NCBI GenBank assembly: GCA_002077065.1
Contig: NAJO01000008.1
Location: forward strand, 62,001 to 126,000
From: Cryoendolithus antarcticus
Taxonomy: Eukaryota; Ascomycota; Dothideomycetes; Cladosporiales; Cladosporiaceae
Direction: 5' to 3'
DNA: 64,000 bases
In this document: piece after piece, positions 1-12,665 of the stretch
Layout: the number at the start of each line of letters is the position of its first letter
How positions within the stretch are numbered: position 1 is the first letter of the stretch
The notes under the pieces: generated by a model
Seen by the model: only the letters and a program-made list of their open reading frames with translations
What the model was told of the DNA's origin: nothing
Database searches by the model: none
Made by a program: the position numbers and the translations under genes

Positions 1-1290
1 CCGGGAGTCTCGGAAGGGCCCACGCTCGAAGTCGGGCGCTCAGACATGTGCGATGAGCTGCGAGACATCGCTGGTGGCATGAAGGGAGGCTGCGAATTGC
101 CAGGAGTGCCACTGTACGCAGACGGGTATTGTTGGGGCCGTGGGCTCTGAGGTGGCTGCTGAAACTGGCCATAATGCTGCTGGTATGGCTGGTAGTAGCC
201 AGCATATGGGTCGTAGCCCTGGTTGGGGTGGAATTGTTGCTGCATGGTGTCAGTGAAAGTTTACATGTTAGGCGGCTGCTAATCCTGTACTCACATATGG
301 CTGATTCGGGTTCTGCTGAAAGCCCTGGTACGGCATCTGCTGCTGCATGTTAGGCTGCATGCGATTAGGCGCTGGGCTGTTGCGGCCGCCACCGTTATAC
401 GGTGAGGCCTGACCAGCCTGCGGGTAAGGGGGCTGCATCGCAGGACCATTTCGCTGTGGGAGCTGTCTGAAGGTTTGGCCCGGCGAAGACATGTACTGCG
501 GCTGGAAGCCGCCACGTCCACGGCCAGCTCCAGGGTTGAAGCCCTGGCGCATACCCGCACCGCCCATGTCACCATATGATTGTGATGAGGTGCGACGCTC
601 ATGCATCATGGGCATTTGCTGTGGGACCATGTCAGTGAAGCGCTCACACAACTTCGAGGACATTGCGCCACTCACCTGTCCCGACATATCGCCACCCATG
701 CTGCCGAAGTTCAAGCCGTTGCCTTGAGGAAGGGATGAAGGCGGGCGACCGCCGCTGTTAGCGGGCTGTGGAATCGGAGATGGAGAATGCGCTGGCGAGA
801 TAACGCGCGGGTTGAGAAGAGGAGCGCCGGAGCCGTGAGGCTGCTGTTGTCCACTCGGCTGAGCACCGTCCGAAGGGTTCATCGAGCCGAAGCTGATGGG
901 CGGGCGACCAGCTTGTCCAACAGGTCCACCGTTCTGTGTGTAACCGCTTGATCCAGTCGGACTGATGACCATCGATGGCTTTCTTCCATGGTCGGATGCG
1001 CCATTCGGTGCGCCGTTCATTGCAGGCTGGGCACCTCCCTGCGCAATCGAGCCAGCTCCATTCACCGGAGCGTCAGCGTTTGACTTTGCATTGTTGTTGG
1101 AGGTACCCGCCGCAGCAGGAGAGGTAGAGGTAGCCGTTTTGGTGGCGTTGGCGTAAGACCGAGCAGGCTGCTGTGCCGGCACAGCGCCTGACTGCGAAGA
1201 ACTCGTACCGTTGGGTGCGGAAGCGCTGTCGGCGGACTGATTGGCGGTGTTGCTAGTGTTTTGGGCGACGGGAGTGGCGACGCTGGTCAT
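1..1290 (-). CDS. eIF4G-like translation initiation factor, N-terminal part (runs off left edge)
   Basis: Probably the N-terminal region of eIF4G, the scaffold that joins cap-binding eIF4E, poly(A)-binding protein and eIF4A in the cytoplasm. The start is the ATG at 1290. Exon 1 is 1290-295, a 55-nt intron lies at 240-294 (GTGAGT, CACTGAC, CAG), and the frame stays open through 239-1. The visible 411 codons are low-complexity Gln/Pro/Ser/Ala/Gly/Asn sequence. They include a SYANATK-type motif near residue 45, a GRPPISFGSMN-type motif near 130, an RGRGG patch, and after the intron a Tyr/Gln-rich stretch. I recall SYASATK and FGSMN motifs from the N-termini of filamentous-fungal eIF4G proteins. 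The MIF4G and MA3 domains that would prove it lie outside the window. Another prion-like Q/Y-rich protein, such as eRF3, is the main alternative. Confidence 0.68.
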
Positions 1291-3720
1291 TAGAAGGTCG
1301 GATGAGCGGAGACGGCGGTGGTCGTGTGAGGTGCGGCGGCTGACGTGTATTGCGCGAACAGGGTGATGTGGCGACGGCCGGTGGGGGTAGTCTCGCGACT
1401 ATTACTGTTACTCGCTGGTGAGTGGAGAGGCGACGGCGCTGTGAAGTCGCTGATGCGCTGATGGACGGGCGTCCCTTTTAGCACGAGGCCGAGCTAACGG
1501 GTGCGCTTTGGGGGCACCGCGTACGTCGAACGGAGGCGGTTCTTGCAGTCGTTGCGAAGAACAGGCCTATCAGAAATGTCTGCGTGAGGTTGCAGACACG
1601 TGAAGACGAATGTAATATACGTCTTCGAGGATGAAGATGGTGTGGTTCAAGAAAGGGTGCGAGTGGAAAAAGTCCTTGAGTGCCGGGGTCCCGTGCACTA
1701 CCACTTTCACGGCTAGCCTTGGCAGCACATTTACCACCCAGCAAGTCAGTTCTGTGTACCTTTTCCCTTGTGATCTACGCAGCCAGTGACAGCACATGAA
1801 AGACTCATAAACAGTCACTGTACCCCTCTCGATTCACTGGCGCTTGATGGCCGAGGATGTTAATGCTGCATCGTGCTTGCCTACTGTCCTGCGGCCATGA
1901 CAGACAAGCGCGATCTGAGCTTTGGCTGGATCGAACATTGTTTGCGAGCACTGCCAACGAGAGACAAACAACCTCCAACACGGCCCGCTGACGGTACTCG
2001 GTGCGGCTTCGACTTCGGCATGAACGATAGCATAGCGTCCTGGCGGTATGGCATTCCACCCCCTATCACACAGGCATGAGACCGGTCACTTCCTCTGCTT
2101 CACTCGCCACAGGGGGCCCTCTCGCATAATCCAGCGAGCATGTGCGACTGCGCTATTCGCTAGCAACGGTCAAGCCCTCCCAATAGCTTGCGCTCAGTAT
2201 GCCTTGACCGGACGTGTTGGCTGGCTTCCGTTCTGCCACGAATGCTGCGCCGTCTCTGCTGCGTGCAGACCTTGTTGCCATCAATAGACTTCATCACATG
2301 CCGGCGCATGACAGCGTATGCACGACTGAGTCATCAGTAGCCGTTGGAGTCGTTTGCGCGATGGCAATCTGCATGATGACGGAGGCAGAGCCTCGGGTAT
2401 CTGGAATCCCACTCGCGAAGTTTGGTTAGACGCATCCTTCGAGATTGAAGAGCTCCTCTCCTTAAGTATCCATGTGAATTGCAAGTGATTGAGACTGCCA
2501 TTCCGCCGTCAATTGACCTCGCGGGATCAGTGCACATATGGTCACTGACGCAAGGCACATCTGGTAAAACCGGACAGACCTGATGCTCACAAGGCATGAT
2601 GAAAGTTCTCATCAGAAGACGACCGCTTCTACGGGGATTTCGAGTGTAGTTTCAAAGCAGCCCTGTCAAGCAAGACTCCTCGTGGCGTCTTGCCTCCCTC
2701 ACGCCATCAAACCAAACCCTTCACCGTTTCATTCTTCTTGACACACCTGTCACCCAGCTTCCAGAACCCTTCTCGAACAACCCTAAATTCCCCCTGACTC
2801 GCCACACCATCGGCAAGCGCAGCCCAACAACGTGCCGCCCACGGGCCGCAAGCCTCAAATCTCCGTGTTCCAACTTCTACCAACCCAGCAGTCCGACATG
2901 CTGTAGCCGAGCAGCGCCGCAAGTGGTAATTGCGAGTCTGTGATGGTGCGACGGTGACACGACAGGCACATGGGGCTATGTGCAGCTACGGTGCCGCACA
3001 TGGATGCCATGCTATGCTGTGCGAGGGAGAGACGTTCGGATGCGGTGGGAGTGGACGGGAGATTGGGGACGGCGTGGAAGGGTACGTAGAAATGGTGGCT
3101 GGAGGCAACGAGGTGATGGCAAGGCATCCATGAGCATAGCGCAAATGGGCCTCGTGTGGAACTGGTGGAGTCCATGCAGTATAACGACAAGAGGGACTGG
3201 GAGTCTGGTGCGAGAGCAGCGTTCATACTGCATCAATTCTCCAGCCTTTGCCATCCATGCTTTACACAATATTCCTCCACCCCAGCAATACAATACAACA
3301 TTACAATCCCGTGCGTATATGTATAATTCCCATCGCCCAGTGACGCGCCCGCAAAAGGGTATCCTGCCCTGCATCCCACCTCAGTCACCAAAGAAAAACT
3401 GCCGAAGTCGAACAACCTTCACGGCCTGACTCGACAGCGTCGTTTCCAGAGCCATCCTTTCCTTGTCGCCAATGTCGCATCGCCTCATTGCAACTTTCTT
3501 CGCCTCAAGGCAAAATTCGCATAGTCGACTCGGAATATGCATGTGCCTCATCTGGTTCGGGACCGGAGGTTTCAGCCGGTCAACCGGTCCGCGATACCAG
3601 TTTCCGAAAGGTGCCTCTGACTCGTCCGGAGACGACGCCTCTTCGCCTGCACATTCGTGTGCATTGCAACAGAGTGAGACCTGCATCCTCACTATTGTGC
3701 GCGAGCAGCAAGTGTTGCGC
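1291..3720. other. Gene-free interval between eIF4G-like gene and homeobox gene
   Basis: This stretch holds the 5' leader and promoter of the eIF4G-like gene and the 3' flank of the homeobox gene. All open frames are short, overlap on both strands and show no recognisable protein motif. I see no tRNA-like B box, repeat array or transposon remnant. An open frame at 1290-1484 ends in TAATG overlapping the eIF4G start, but it has no ATG. Confidence 0.55.
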
Positions 3721-5734
3721 TCATTGGTACTGTTGCTGTTGTCCATCGCCAGCTCCAGTGCTACTCTGCCCAGCCGACTGATCCTGTCCTCCAGTGTGTC
3801 CGCTATAGCCAGCATACTGCTCCGTTTGTGTGGGTAGCGACGCATAAGGCGGCGGCTGCTGCATCTGCGATTGCGATCGCGGGCGCCGCAGTGGCAGACC
3901 CTGACTCTGCGGCTGCGAGACCTGATATGGACTTGGGAATGATGGCGGCTGCGAATATGCAGGCGCATAGGTAGGATATTGTGACATCTGCGATGTCGCG
4001 AACGTCGAGGGCGGGTATGAGGGGTATGTTGCCAGTGGCGAGGAGGAAGAGGCTAGAGTACGGCTGTCGCGGCGGCCTATGCCGCCGAGTCCACCGAGGC
4101 CGACAAGACCGGCGGAGATGGTGTTCGCTGGTGAGCGATTGGGTTGGGGTGGATCTGGTGTGAAGTGGTAGGAGGGGATTTGGGGGTCTGCGAATTGTCA
4201 GTGTCAAGCACTATGCCGACGTGAGATCGTCCTTACATGTGAAGCCGAGTCCGTACGGTCCTGAAGTCGGAAGAGGCGGGTTCGGATTCGTCATGCTCCG
4301 CTGCTGCTTCCTGTCCTGTCCAGTCGAGGAGTGCTCTGACAGTGACGCTGCTCTTTGCCCATCATTGCTCTGTGACATCGATCCTGATCCCAGTCCGGAG
4401 TATGAGATGCTCGTACGCAGCGGCGAGGCTATAGCCTCGCTCGATCTCGCGAACCTATCATGCGTATACAGGCGCGGCATCTGGTGCTGGCTGGAATTCA
4501 CGCCTGGGAACCCTGGACTGCCAGAGAATCCGAAAGGCAGTCGGCGCGGGCTTTCCTGCGTCGTGCGACTCTGCAGCCCGAGCGCGCTAGTGTCATTCAG
4601 GCCCGTGCCTGGCGAAATAGTTTCTGTTGCTGACTGTGGTGGTGTGAAGTTGAAGTTCCCCATAGCTGGAGTCATGCCGGTGGGATTTGGATAGCTGTTC
4701 TGCGCATACTGCTGGTAGTCGGGTACTCGTCTTAGCGTGTCCAGTGTCAGTGGCCGCACCCCTGATGACGGGTCACCGTACGTCGTGAACGTGCTGGGCG
4801 AAGGCATTGGCGTGCCCATGGTTGGGGGCGCTGCACCGAACGGCGAGTGAAGCGCGGAAGTCATATCGAAGTTCGCCGGCAATGCGCGTGAGCGCATCAT
4901 GTGGTCGCGATCGTCAGAGGTCAGTCGCTTCAGCTTTGCTCGTCTGCAGAAACGTCAGTCAGGATTTCGCCTGTGCTCCCCTTCGCTCAGCGTACCTATT
5001 CTGAAACCACACTTGAACCTGGCGCGGACTCAGACCCGGAATCTCTCGCGATAAGCGTTCGCGATGTGCTGCATCCGGATGCGCCTGTCTCGCGAATTCG
5101 CTCATGAGAAACCTTGTCTGATTGTGCGTGAGCCTATGATAGTCAGCGGTGTTGGTCAGAGCGGTAGTGCAATAGCCACTTACCGAAAGCGCTTCATTTT
5201 CCGCTTATGTGCACGCAGTTCTGCGACCGTCATTGGACGCTTGCCAGATTCTGCCTCCTCATCATCGACCATGGTGTCGTCAAGATCATCGTCGAGTTGC
5301 TCATCAGCTGCCTCGAGCTCCCTCGATCGAGGCGTCAACCGTCCTGAGGGACTTCCTGGAGCTGCGTCCTGCTGTTCTGACACGAAGCCGCCCACTGAGC
5401 CCTGGCCCTGCTCGCCATAGCTTGCTTCGATATTACTGCTGTCTGCCCTTGGTGCCTGCTGCTGTGTAGATTCGTTCGTTCCAGCATCGTACGAGTAAAC
5501 GCTCGATGAAGCATGCGAGTACGAAAGGCTGTTCGGCGTCCGCAGAGGGGGTCGAATCAGATCGTGCAGACCAGTCCCAGCCAACCCACTGTGCTCACCG
5601 CCGAGCTGCTCGCCCGTCGGCACTGAAGTGTACGAGGGTTGTGGCCAGTGATACTCGTTTGCCTTCCCTGGCTGTTCCGACATGCGAGGTGATGTCGGCG
5701 GCGACAAAGGCGCGGTGGGTCTGTCCAGAAGCAT
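3721..5734 (-). CDS. Homeobox transcription factor (fungal Htf1/Phx1-like homeodomain)
   Basis: A homeodomain DNA-binding protein of about 620 residues in four exons: 5734-5184, 5133-4996, 4943-4237 and 4187-3721. Introns of 50, 52 and 49 nt all splice in phase. The homeodomain spans roughly residues 178-240 and is assembled across introns 1 and 2. Its recognition helix reads VWFQNRRAKLKRL and is preceded by the helix-1/2 sequence RFLMSEFARQAHPDAAHRER. A stretch of Asp/Glu precedes it near residue 150. The rest is Pro/Ser/Gln-rich, typical of activation regions. The segment after the homeodomain (TSDDRDHMMRSRALP) resembles a fungal group that I associate with conidiation regulators (Magnaporthe and Fusarium Htf1) and S. 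pombe Phx1, so a developmental or stress role is inferred. Intron 2 splits the codon for the second arginine of QNRR. Confidence 0.87.
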
Positions 5735-8700
5735 TGGCGAGAGTTATTAGGAATCGTGAGTAGTCGTTAGTCGTCCTGTGAGCTTGAGTGAAGCGTACTG
5801 TAGCGACTGTAAAGCGTGACCAGCCCTGATAGTGCTAGGCCTGCGATTGGCGTACGGCACTCAGCGCCGTCCCAAGGAGGACCGTCACTGAACGAACGAG
5901 GCTTCCAGAGCTCCAGGTCCGGGTCAACCACCTCAAGTTCCCAACGAGCACGGCTCGTGGTCGGAGCACTTGCACGGACGCCGCCGTGAACTCAGGTGAC
6001 GATAGAGATGAGGCTCCGTCGCTCGAGTGGAGTACAGTCGGGGAAATATGAGTGGATCGACAGCGATATAGGCTCTACCAAAATTGAGCTCGGCAGCCGC
6101 CGTGTACCTGAAGATCCTCGAGATTGCCTGGATCCGCGGGCGTCCGACCTTGCCCTCGAGAAGAGTGCGTCAGGTATATGAAAGCCGAGAGATGACCTGA
6201 GCTGTCGTAGTAATCGTCGAATGAGATGGCCTGCTTGGGCAGCGGCTGAGAGTGGGTAATTCGTAAAGTAGGTCGGTGTAATTGCAAGTGACTCCTCCAA
6301 ATGAAGTCAAAGCTTGCGGATTGCGCAAGAGGTAGACAAGATCTGGGAGTGGTCCAAGAGATGTAATTTGTGAACACGAATGCACATCATCGGAGGAGTG
6401 GGTGAGTGTATCAGATCGTCGTTCCTTGTGGGCAAGAACTTTCAATAAGCTGTCTTGGAGTAGACAAGCGGCTTGAAGCCGGTGTGCAGAAGATGAGCAG
6501 GAGGAGTAGCTGTGGCTTTGATTGCGCGACAGATTGCAGGTACGCCTAGGCGCTTCTGTTCGGGAGGCGCCAGACGGTGGCACGTATCTACGTCTGTGGG
6601 GAGGTCCAGTGCTCGCAGCGATAGACTTTCGTAAACACAGATGCCGGATCAATGTGAAGTGGCTTCTTGGTAGACAATACCCGGGCGATCATGAGGCGGA
6701 GATGCTGGTTCCTTGGATACTGTAACCACCCAGTAAACCGAGGAAGAACCGACCGAGAAACCTCTGCGAGTGGTCGGAAGTCACACGAGAGATCAATCAG
6801 GGCCGAAAGCAATGTCCGACAATGGACTCGATGATCTCTCCGTGGGAGGCTAGTAGGTGTCTGGGGTGCTCTGGGTAAGGCTAGACATGCATTAGAGGAT
6901 GACAAGGGGAGCGGAGAGTCGTTATGTCGCAACGAAAATCGATCCAGATCATTGGCTGAGATACAATAGCCGCTGCTGGCCATGTGCTGCGATCAGGTTA
7001 CTGCCACACCGACCAGGGCATTATTTGCGGGGACATGAAAGGCTACCCTGCACGAACCTATGATCGTGGTGACCTGCAGGAGGCGGCACTGCATCAACAA
7101 CGTTCCGGTAGACGCACTCTCAGACACACCAAGCGTCTACGCTTCTCTCAGCGGTGGTGCGCCAACCGTAACGGGCTGCCTAACGAGGCATCGAGAAGCA
7201 CTGCTAGTGTCAGTGGCTCTAAGCGAGCTCGCTGTCAAGCTCTGGCACAAGCCGGCGCGATTGTGGAAGCTGTCAAGACTCTCAGCAGCACCCCGGCATG
7301 CATCCTGGAACAGCGGGTCAACGCTCCGGAACGGTCAGGGGAGCGACAGGGTACGTCTCTGCGTGCCTGTTCGCTAGACCGGGCTTTGATAGACAGATCT
7401 GGCTTGGGAGAGTGCTGTAGTTCGAGATCAATGGGCGACTACCGGACCGTACCGGCCTTGTCATGCAATATCTCAGCTGGGAGATGCTCCCGCGACTGCG
7501 GAAACGCATTGGTGAAGCCGCTTGTCAAGCAGCGGCTCAGTCAAGCTGCCCGCTGTCTCTTGTGATGACGCCCTCGAAAGAGGACTTCTTACCTTAAGGT
7601 ACGACCGATCTTGGCACTCATTACAGGAAGAAGGAATTATCCCGGTCTCTGTGACCACCACACGCGGTTCGCTTGGGCTCTCGGGCTATCAGAGCACAGC
7701 GTGTGGTGCTGCCATTTGTCCGCGCGATCAGCCACGCGATCCATGTGCAGTCCACGCGCTCCGATGGTGTAGATCAGCGCACGATCGGCAGCCGGAAGAT
7801 CCGCATGTGGTGATGTCGATGCTGTGTTGACTGCCCACCTGTAGGCGGCTCTGTATCGGCATTGGTACACGGTATACTACATATAGGCACGGCAGATGGC
7901 AGCCACGTGTAGGGTTTGCGCTATGCCATTGCGACATCCCACTCCGTTGCGTTATCACTGCTGATCAGACCTGTGACAGCCGCAGCCGCAGAAAGACTAT
8001 CGTGTCGAAGGCGCATCTGCTACGTTTCATGATGCCCAGTTGAGGACTCGAGTCAGGCCTTGGCATTGGGGCGAGACATTGAGATTTGCTGACTGTCGGT
8101 GGAGCGCGCCGCACGATGCGGAGATTTGCAAGTGTCTCGATGAGATAGCGAAATCGTTTGATGCGCTGCCAGGATGGGGTTCGGTTAGGCATGAAACGCT
8201 GCAGCGGCCAAGGCACATGCCGCTTTCCATTTGACGCAGGGAACGAGCAACGGCGCCTTCGTGACTCGAGTGTATGTGGTCATGATTGACATGTTGTGGC
8301 CTGAGCATGTGGATGCGACCAACTGCCGACTGGAGATGTGAGACCTGACGGGCGTGCTATTGTTTGGACGATGCTGTAGCGCTGAACTCTCGATCTGCCA
8401 AGGTCACGCGGTACCCACGATCGGAAGACGGGGAGAGGGCGCGAGATCGTCGCACAGACAGCCTCGTGTGAAAACTGGCTAAAAGCAAAACGCCCACGCG
8501 CCACCAGCGTGCTGCAGGGATATCAACTCGCAGGGATGACCTGTGACGATTTGCAACGGCCGTTGACAGACTGCTGATCATGCCAGACCTCACGTCTCAT
8601 AATTCCGCCGAGGTCGAGGCATTCGGCACGTCTGTGCAAGTCAATATATGCGATGCTACACATGGAGGCTTTGAATCTGTATTCTCATGATAGCGCTCGT

Positions 8701-10307
8701 CAGAGACTATGCAAATGAGCTCCCATCCCGTAGTACATGTTGCGGAATTCAGCCACCGTTCATTCTACCATCACTCTGGGAGGATACAGGTATATTTGAC
8801 GAGACCATGGAAATAGTGAGGGAGGGGATGATGAGACAATGACTCTGCACTGATGTGCTCTGGCCAGTGTAGCATTTCCTTCTGCTGCCAGCTGACTGCA
8901 TTACACACTCACAGCTGACAACGCTTCATCTATCGTATTCGAGAAGACGATTGGTGTCTCTGGGTACATCCATGGTGTTCATCGACCGTCTTGTAGGTTG
9001 CAATCTCCGTCTTCTCGATCTCGCTGGCATCCAAGCACTCTGTCCGACGTGAGGCAGGAAGCGGATCTTTGCCACTGGACTGCTGAGCAATGTTGACCGA
9101 GGATGAACGCTTCACCGCTGTTCACATCACCCTGTGTCGCGGAGACCTCTGTCATTTGCCCGATGAGCGCGGTGACAGCCCGGTGATTCGACCTAGCTGG
9201 CGTTCCCGAAAGTTACGAGAGTTGATCACTTGATGCGGTGAATGGACTCCACGCTAGATCTAGAGGTGGACAGCGCATCGAGAGCTGATATTACCCGGCA
9301 GTAGCATTGTCGTAAGGCAGCACACCGAACTGCATCGCGTCAGGAACGATCCACGCCGTCGGGAATCGATTCCAAGCGCGACTAATGTTCACGCAGCAGC
9401 ATCGTCCAGACTCCAGCGCAGTATTCCAGGCTGGTGCATAGCAACCCGCAAATCGTAGACGGGTAAATTATGCGGCGAGGAGGTCGCTCTCAGGTACACG
9501 CCAAGTGTGAACAGCCCCAATTATTTTCCGTATACGAACGTACAGAGGTTAGTGTCACTGCAGCGATGCAGGAGCATAGCCGCATGATGCGGCTTTATTG
9601 GCGATAGTGCACATCCGGGCGCAGCAGCAGGAGCCTGATAGCAAGCAATCGTAACCGGGCTTGCAAGAGCCATCTAATATCGCTCGAAATGAGTCCGTCG
9701 ATCGCACACTGTTGACTTTGGTGATTCATCAATCTAGATTGGACATGACTCGACAGCGTCACGAGTCTCTCATTATTGAACGCGGAACTGTGGGGTGGGA
9801 TTGTGATGGCTGATGGAAGTATGCCTTGCTGTATCGATCGAGTATGACGCCGAGTGGTTGTCGAACAGATGCTCCTTGCTCTGCTGCAACGTTCCGGAAA
9901 GCTGGTTTGCGCGAGAGAATGAAGAGTGAATGAAAGGGACTACTGAGAAACACGGACAGGCAGAAGAGTATGCTGTTGTAGCCTTACTGTTGAGGTGTTG
10001 TACGATGTCTCATTCGAGGTCTGTACCTCGAGCGAGCCAGCTGACTTGATGACCACTGGACTGTATTTCCCATCAGGCTCCCCTCCAGCCTCTCCCATCG
10101 CACGGCAAATTTTGACATTGTGCGGCACAGGAAGACCGGAAATCGTGGACGGCTGAATCGCACCGCTCAAAGAGTGGACGGAAGAGAAGGAGACACGGCG
10201 ATGAAGGTATCGGAAAGACGCTGCAAACAGCGACCATGTCGAGCTGAACCTCATTGCGCCTGGCAGGCTAGTCCTTTGCGATTCGCGAGGATATATTATA
10301 CTCTACT
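5735..10307. other. Long gene-free interval upstream of homeobox gene
   Basis: About 4.6 kb with no open frame I can support. The longest frame (6984-7565, +) is Arg/Ser/Cys-rich, lacks motifs and overlaps other frames, as expected by chance. Codon-like periodicity is absent by eye. The interval most likely carries promoter, enhancer-like or noncoding-RNA sequence for the homeobox gene, which is transcribed away from it, plus the 3' flank of the THO gene. A 61-codon frame at 8930-9115 (-) is acidic/basic mixed and slightly more protein-like, but it has no supporting neighbour exon. There is no evident transposon or tRNA. Confidence 0.5.
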
Positions 10308-12251
10308 CTACGCTACCGCAGTCGCCTGGTCGACTTGCATTGCTTGCTCGTCCGGCGGCGGTGGACTTCCTGAAAGTCGTGCATCGCCAGCGGCCACCAC
10401 CAGCTCAACAGCTGGCGCAGGCTCATCGTCTTGACTCTCTCGCTGCTCCGACGGCTCACGCGGAGTCAACACCTCCTTCAATGATCCACCCTTCTCAAGA
10501 TCGCCGAGCAGAGCCAGTCGAGATGATCGGGCCTCGCGCAGGAGACGCCACGTTTTGTTGGCTATCATGTTCTTGTACTGCTCCGCCTCCTCGTCGGTCG
10601 CCATTTCAAGATCAAGTGTATCGGTGTCGATGCCGCTCAGAAGAGCTTCTATACCAGGTGCGCTGTACCGCGCGGGATCACGAAGTGCATCTAAACCACC
10701 TCCCTGTCCCTCATTCAAGAAGTCAAGATTCATCGCACTAGCTGGCTTTCCAGGTAGCCTTCGTGGTCGCACGTAGTCGGACGCCGCCCGCCGGGCATCA
10801 AGCTCTTGCGAGGTGGCTATAGTATCCCGTACGATGGACGGGCAGCTCTCCACCTTCCAGCGTACCCAGTTCTTGTCCCGGGCCAGCACCGTCTCGACCA
10901 TCCTGTCGTAGAAGCGGCCATCTGATGTGGATTGCAGGCTCTGCTTTATCGTAGCTTTCGTGGACAATGCCCACTTCGTATCGGCGTCGTCAAGGGTGAA
11001 AGAGTAGAGCATGGATTTCTGAACAGGTAGAGCAGCGATCTTTAGCTTCGCCTTCTCCGTCAGGGACAGCAGGAACTCGATCAAGATGAGCGCTTGCACG
11101 AAGATATGACGCTGGAATGCAAGATCGCTGAGTTCGAGATCGAACAGATCGCGGCTTGTAAGATATTTCGGGTTGTAGTTGTCGACGAAGTGGTCGTCCG
11201 TCGCCTCGTCTAGTCCGTTGGCGCCGTGTTTGCGTTTCGTGCCTCGCTTGTCAGCACCAGCCGCTTTTGCCTGCACTGTAGGCGTCTTCCGGAATTTTAC
11301 GATCGTTGCAGCAAGACCCTTCTTGAACTGATGGAAGTGTGGCTGCTCAAAGAGTCGAGTTGGGTCGGAGAAGTCTTGTTGTAGCCTCCAGAAGATCGGA
11401 TATAGCTTGCTGCTGTCGAGGACCTCTTCCTCAACCACCGGCTGGGTGACCTTCGCTGATGTACTTTTGCTTCCTGACTTGCCACCTGACTTAACAGTCG
11501 GCTGCGGTGTGCTGTCTTTGGTCGACGGCGCTTTGGGTGTATTCGTGACTGTGGCTGGCGCCGCTGTGTCCACTTCCATCGCATCCTCTCTAGTGATCTC
11601 AGCATCCTGTGACGTGTCGAAGTTCGTTGTGTTCTCGACGTGGAACTCGCCTCTCAGATTGACTGATGATTTATCACCTAGAGGGAATGTTTGAAAGAGG
11701 AAGAAGAACACCCGCCCACAGAAGACAGCATCTTCAGCCTTGCTCAGTCGACGAAGTAGCTCGTTACAAGATCTCAGGAACACCAGGTTCTTCTTGTGGA
11801 AGTCCTTCGCCGCGAGTCGTTCTCGCCTCGATTCGAGGTAGTCAAAGACCAAACGACATCCGTCGGTAGTCTGACTGTCCAGTAGTTCTTCAATGAGCCA
11901 GCATACTAGTTCTGGCGCACACTGACCGTTGTCTCCACAAAGGAGAAGAAGGTCGAGCAAGTTCCAGACATCAACGGAAATGAGCGCTCCGGTCTTGGAC
12001 GCACTGATGGAAGTGTAGAACACTTCTCTAGCAGCTGTCTCGACTGCAGCAAATCGGTATGAGAGATCCTGATGAGTTGAAGCGGTCCACAAGGTATCCA
12101 ACTCGTCTGCCAGAGCAGCGAGGTTCGAGATCGGTACAGGATGATCAACACCGCTAGTTATCGTATCGCGTCGTAAGTGATCGAGCGCGTTGACTATGTG
12201 AGTGCGTAGACGCTGCACGATCTCCAGATCGGAGGCTACAGTGACCGCCAT
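10308..12251 (-). CDS. THO complex subunit 1 (THOC1/Hpr1)
   Basis: A component of the nuclear THO/TREX complex, which couples transcription elongation to mRNP assembly and export and prevents R-loops. The gene is intronless and encodes 647 residues. The reading frame extends six codons upstream but the first ATG is at 12251. Residues about 140-210 hold the conserved THOC1 core, with FLRSCNELLRRLSKAEDAVF and then FFFLFQTFPLGDKSSVNLRG. A Thr/Ser/Lys-rich linker follows, then a second alpha-helical block (DLFDLELSDLAFQRHIFVQA and following). The C-terminus is acidic and Pro/Glu-rich. The length matches filamentous-fungal THOC1 proteins. The gene is divergent from the Csm3 gene, whose ATG lies 415 nt away. 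Confidence 0.9.
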   Translation of the reverse strand: MAVTVASDLEIVQRLRTHIVNALDHLRRDTITSGVDHPVPISNLAALADELDTLWTASTHQDLSYRFAAVETAAREVFYTSISASKTGALISVDVWNLLDLLLLCGDNGQCAPELVCWLIEELLDSQTTDGCRLVFDYLESRRERLAAKDFHKKNLVFLRSCNELLRRLSKAEDAVFCGRVFFFLFQTFPLGDKSSVNLRGEFHVENTTNFDTSQDAEITREDAMEVDTAAPATVTNTPKAPSTKDSTPQPTVKSGGKSGSKSTSAKVTQPVVEEEVLDSSKLYPIFWRLQQDFSDPTRLFEQPHFHQFKKGLAATIVKFRKTPTVQAKAAGADKRGTKRKHGANGLDEATDDHFVDNYNPKYLTSRDLFDLELSDLAFQRHIFVQALILIEFLLSLTEKAKLKIAALPVQKSMLYSFTLDDADTKWALSTKATIKQSLQSTSDGRFYDRMVETVLARDKNWVRWKVESCPSIVRDTIATSQELDARRAASDYVRPRRLPGKPASAMNLDFLNEGQGGGLDALRDPARYSAPGIEALLSGIDTDTLDLEMATDEEAEQYKNMIANKTWRLLREARSSRLALLGDLEKGGSLKEVLTPREPSEQRESQDDEPAPAVELVVAAGDARLSGSPPPPDEQAMQVDQATAVA

Positions 12252-12665
12252 CGCATGAATAACTAGCAATAGGGCAAATCATCCGCGCTTGTCGAACAAT
12301 CGCAGAGCCCAGGACTGAGTTTGCTGTGGCTAGACTCGCAAGTGAGGGAAGCGTCCAAGGCTTCAATTTGGCGGTCCAGGTGATGCCAGATAACCCCTCG
12401 CGATGACACAGTCGGCGCAGTTCCAAAGCCAGAGTAATTGATGGGTCCAGATTGTTAGCAACAGTGCAATGTTCGTGAACATGAAGCCCGGCTTTGATAT
12501 CGGCATTCACGGTCCGGCTACGGCCCGACATGACTTGCATGAACCCTAAAGGCGACACGCGACTTCGACGCGTACATTGCTAGGTACTACGGTGGGCAGA
12601 TGCACATCCTCACACGGCTATAAGATACATTGATCGAATTGTCCTGTATCAGGCAGACTAGAAGC
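12252..12665. promoter_or_regulatory. Divergent promoter region, THOC1 / Csm3
   Basis: This 414-nt interval separates two divergent start codons and must contain both 5' leaders. Both genes act in genome and transcript stability, so co-expression is possible but not shown. I see no distinct palindrome or known binding motif. A pyrimidine/TATAAG-like segment lies near 12619. Confidence 0.45.

Noticed and set aside
1290..1484. Minus-strand frame upstream of the eIF4G-like gene whose TAA overlaps the main ATG (TAATG), like a reinitiating uORF
   Set aside because: It contains no ATG; its apparent first codon is GTG and a TAG lies just upstream in frame.
6984..7565. 193-codon + strand frame in the gene-free region
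   Set aside because: Composition is Arg/Ser/Cys-rich without motifs or plausible splice partners; expected by chance in GC-rich DNA.
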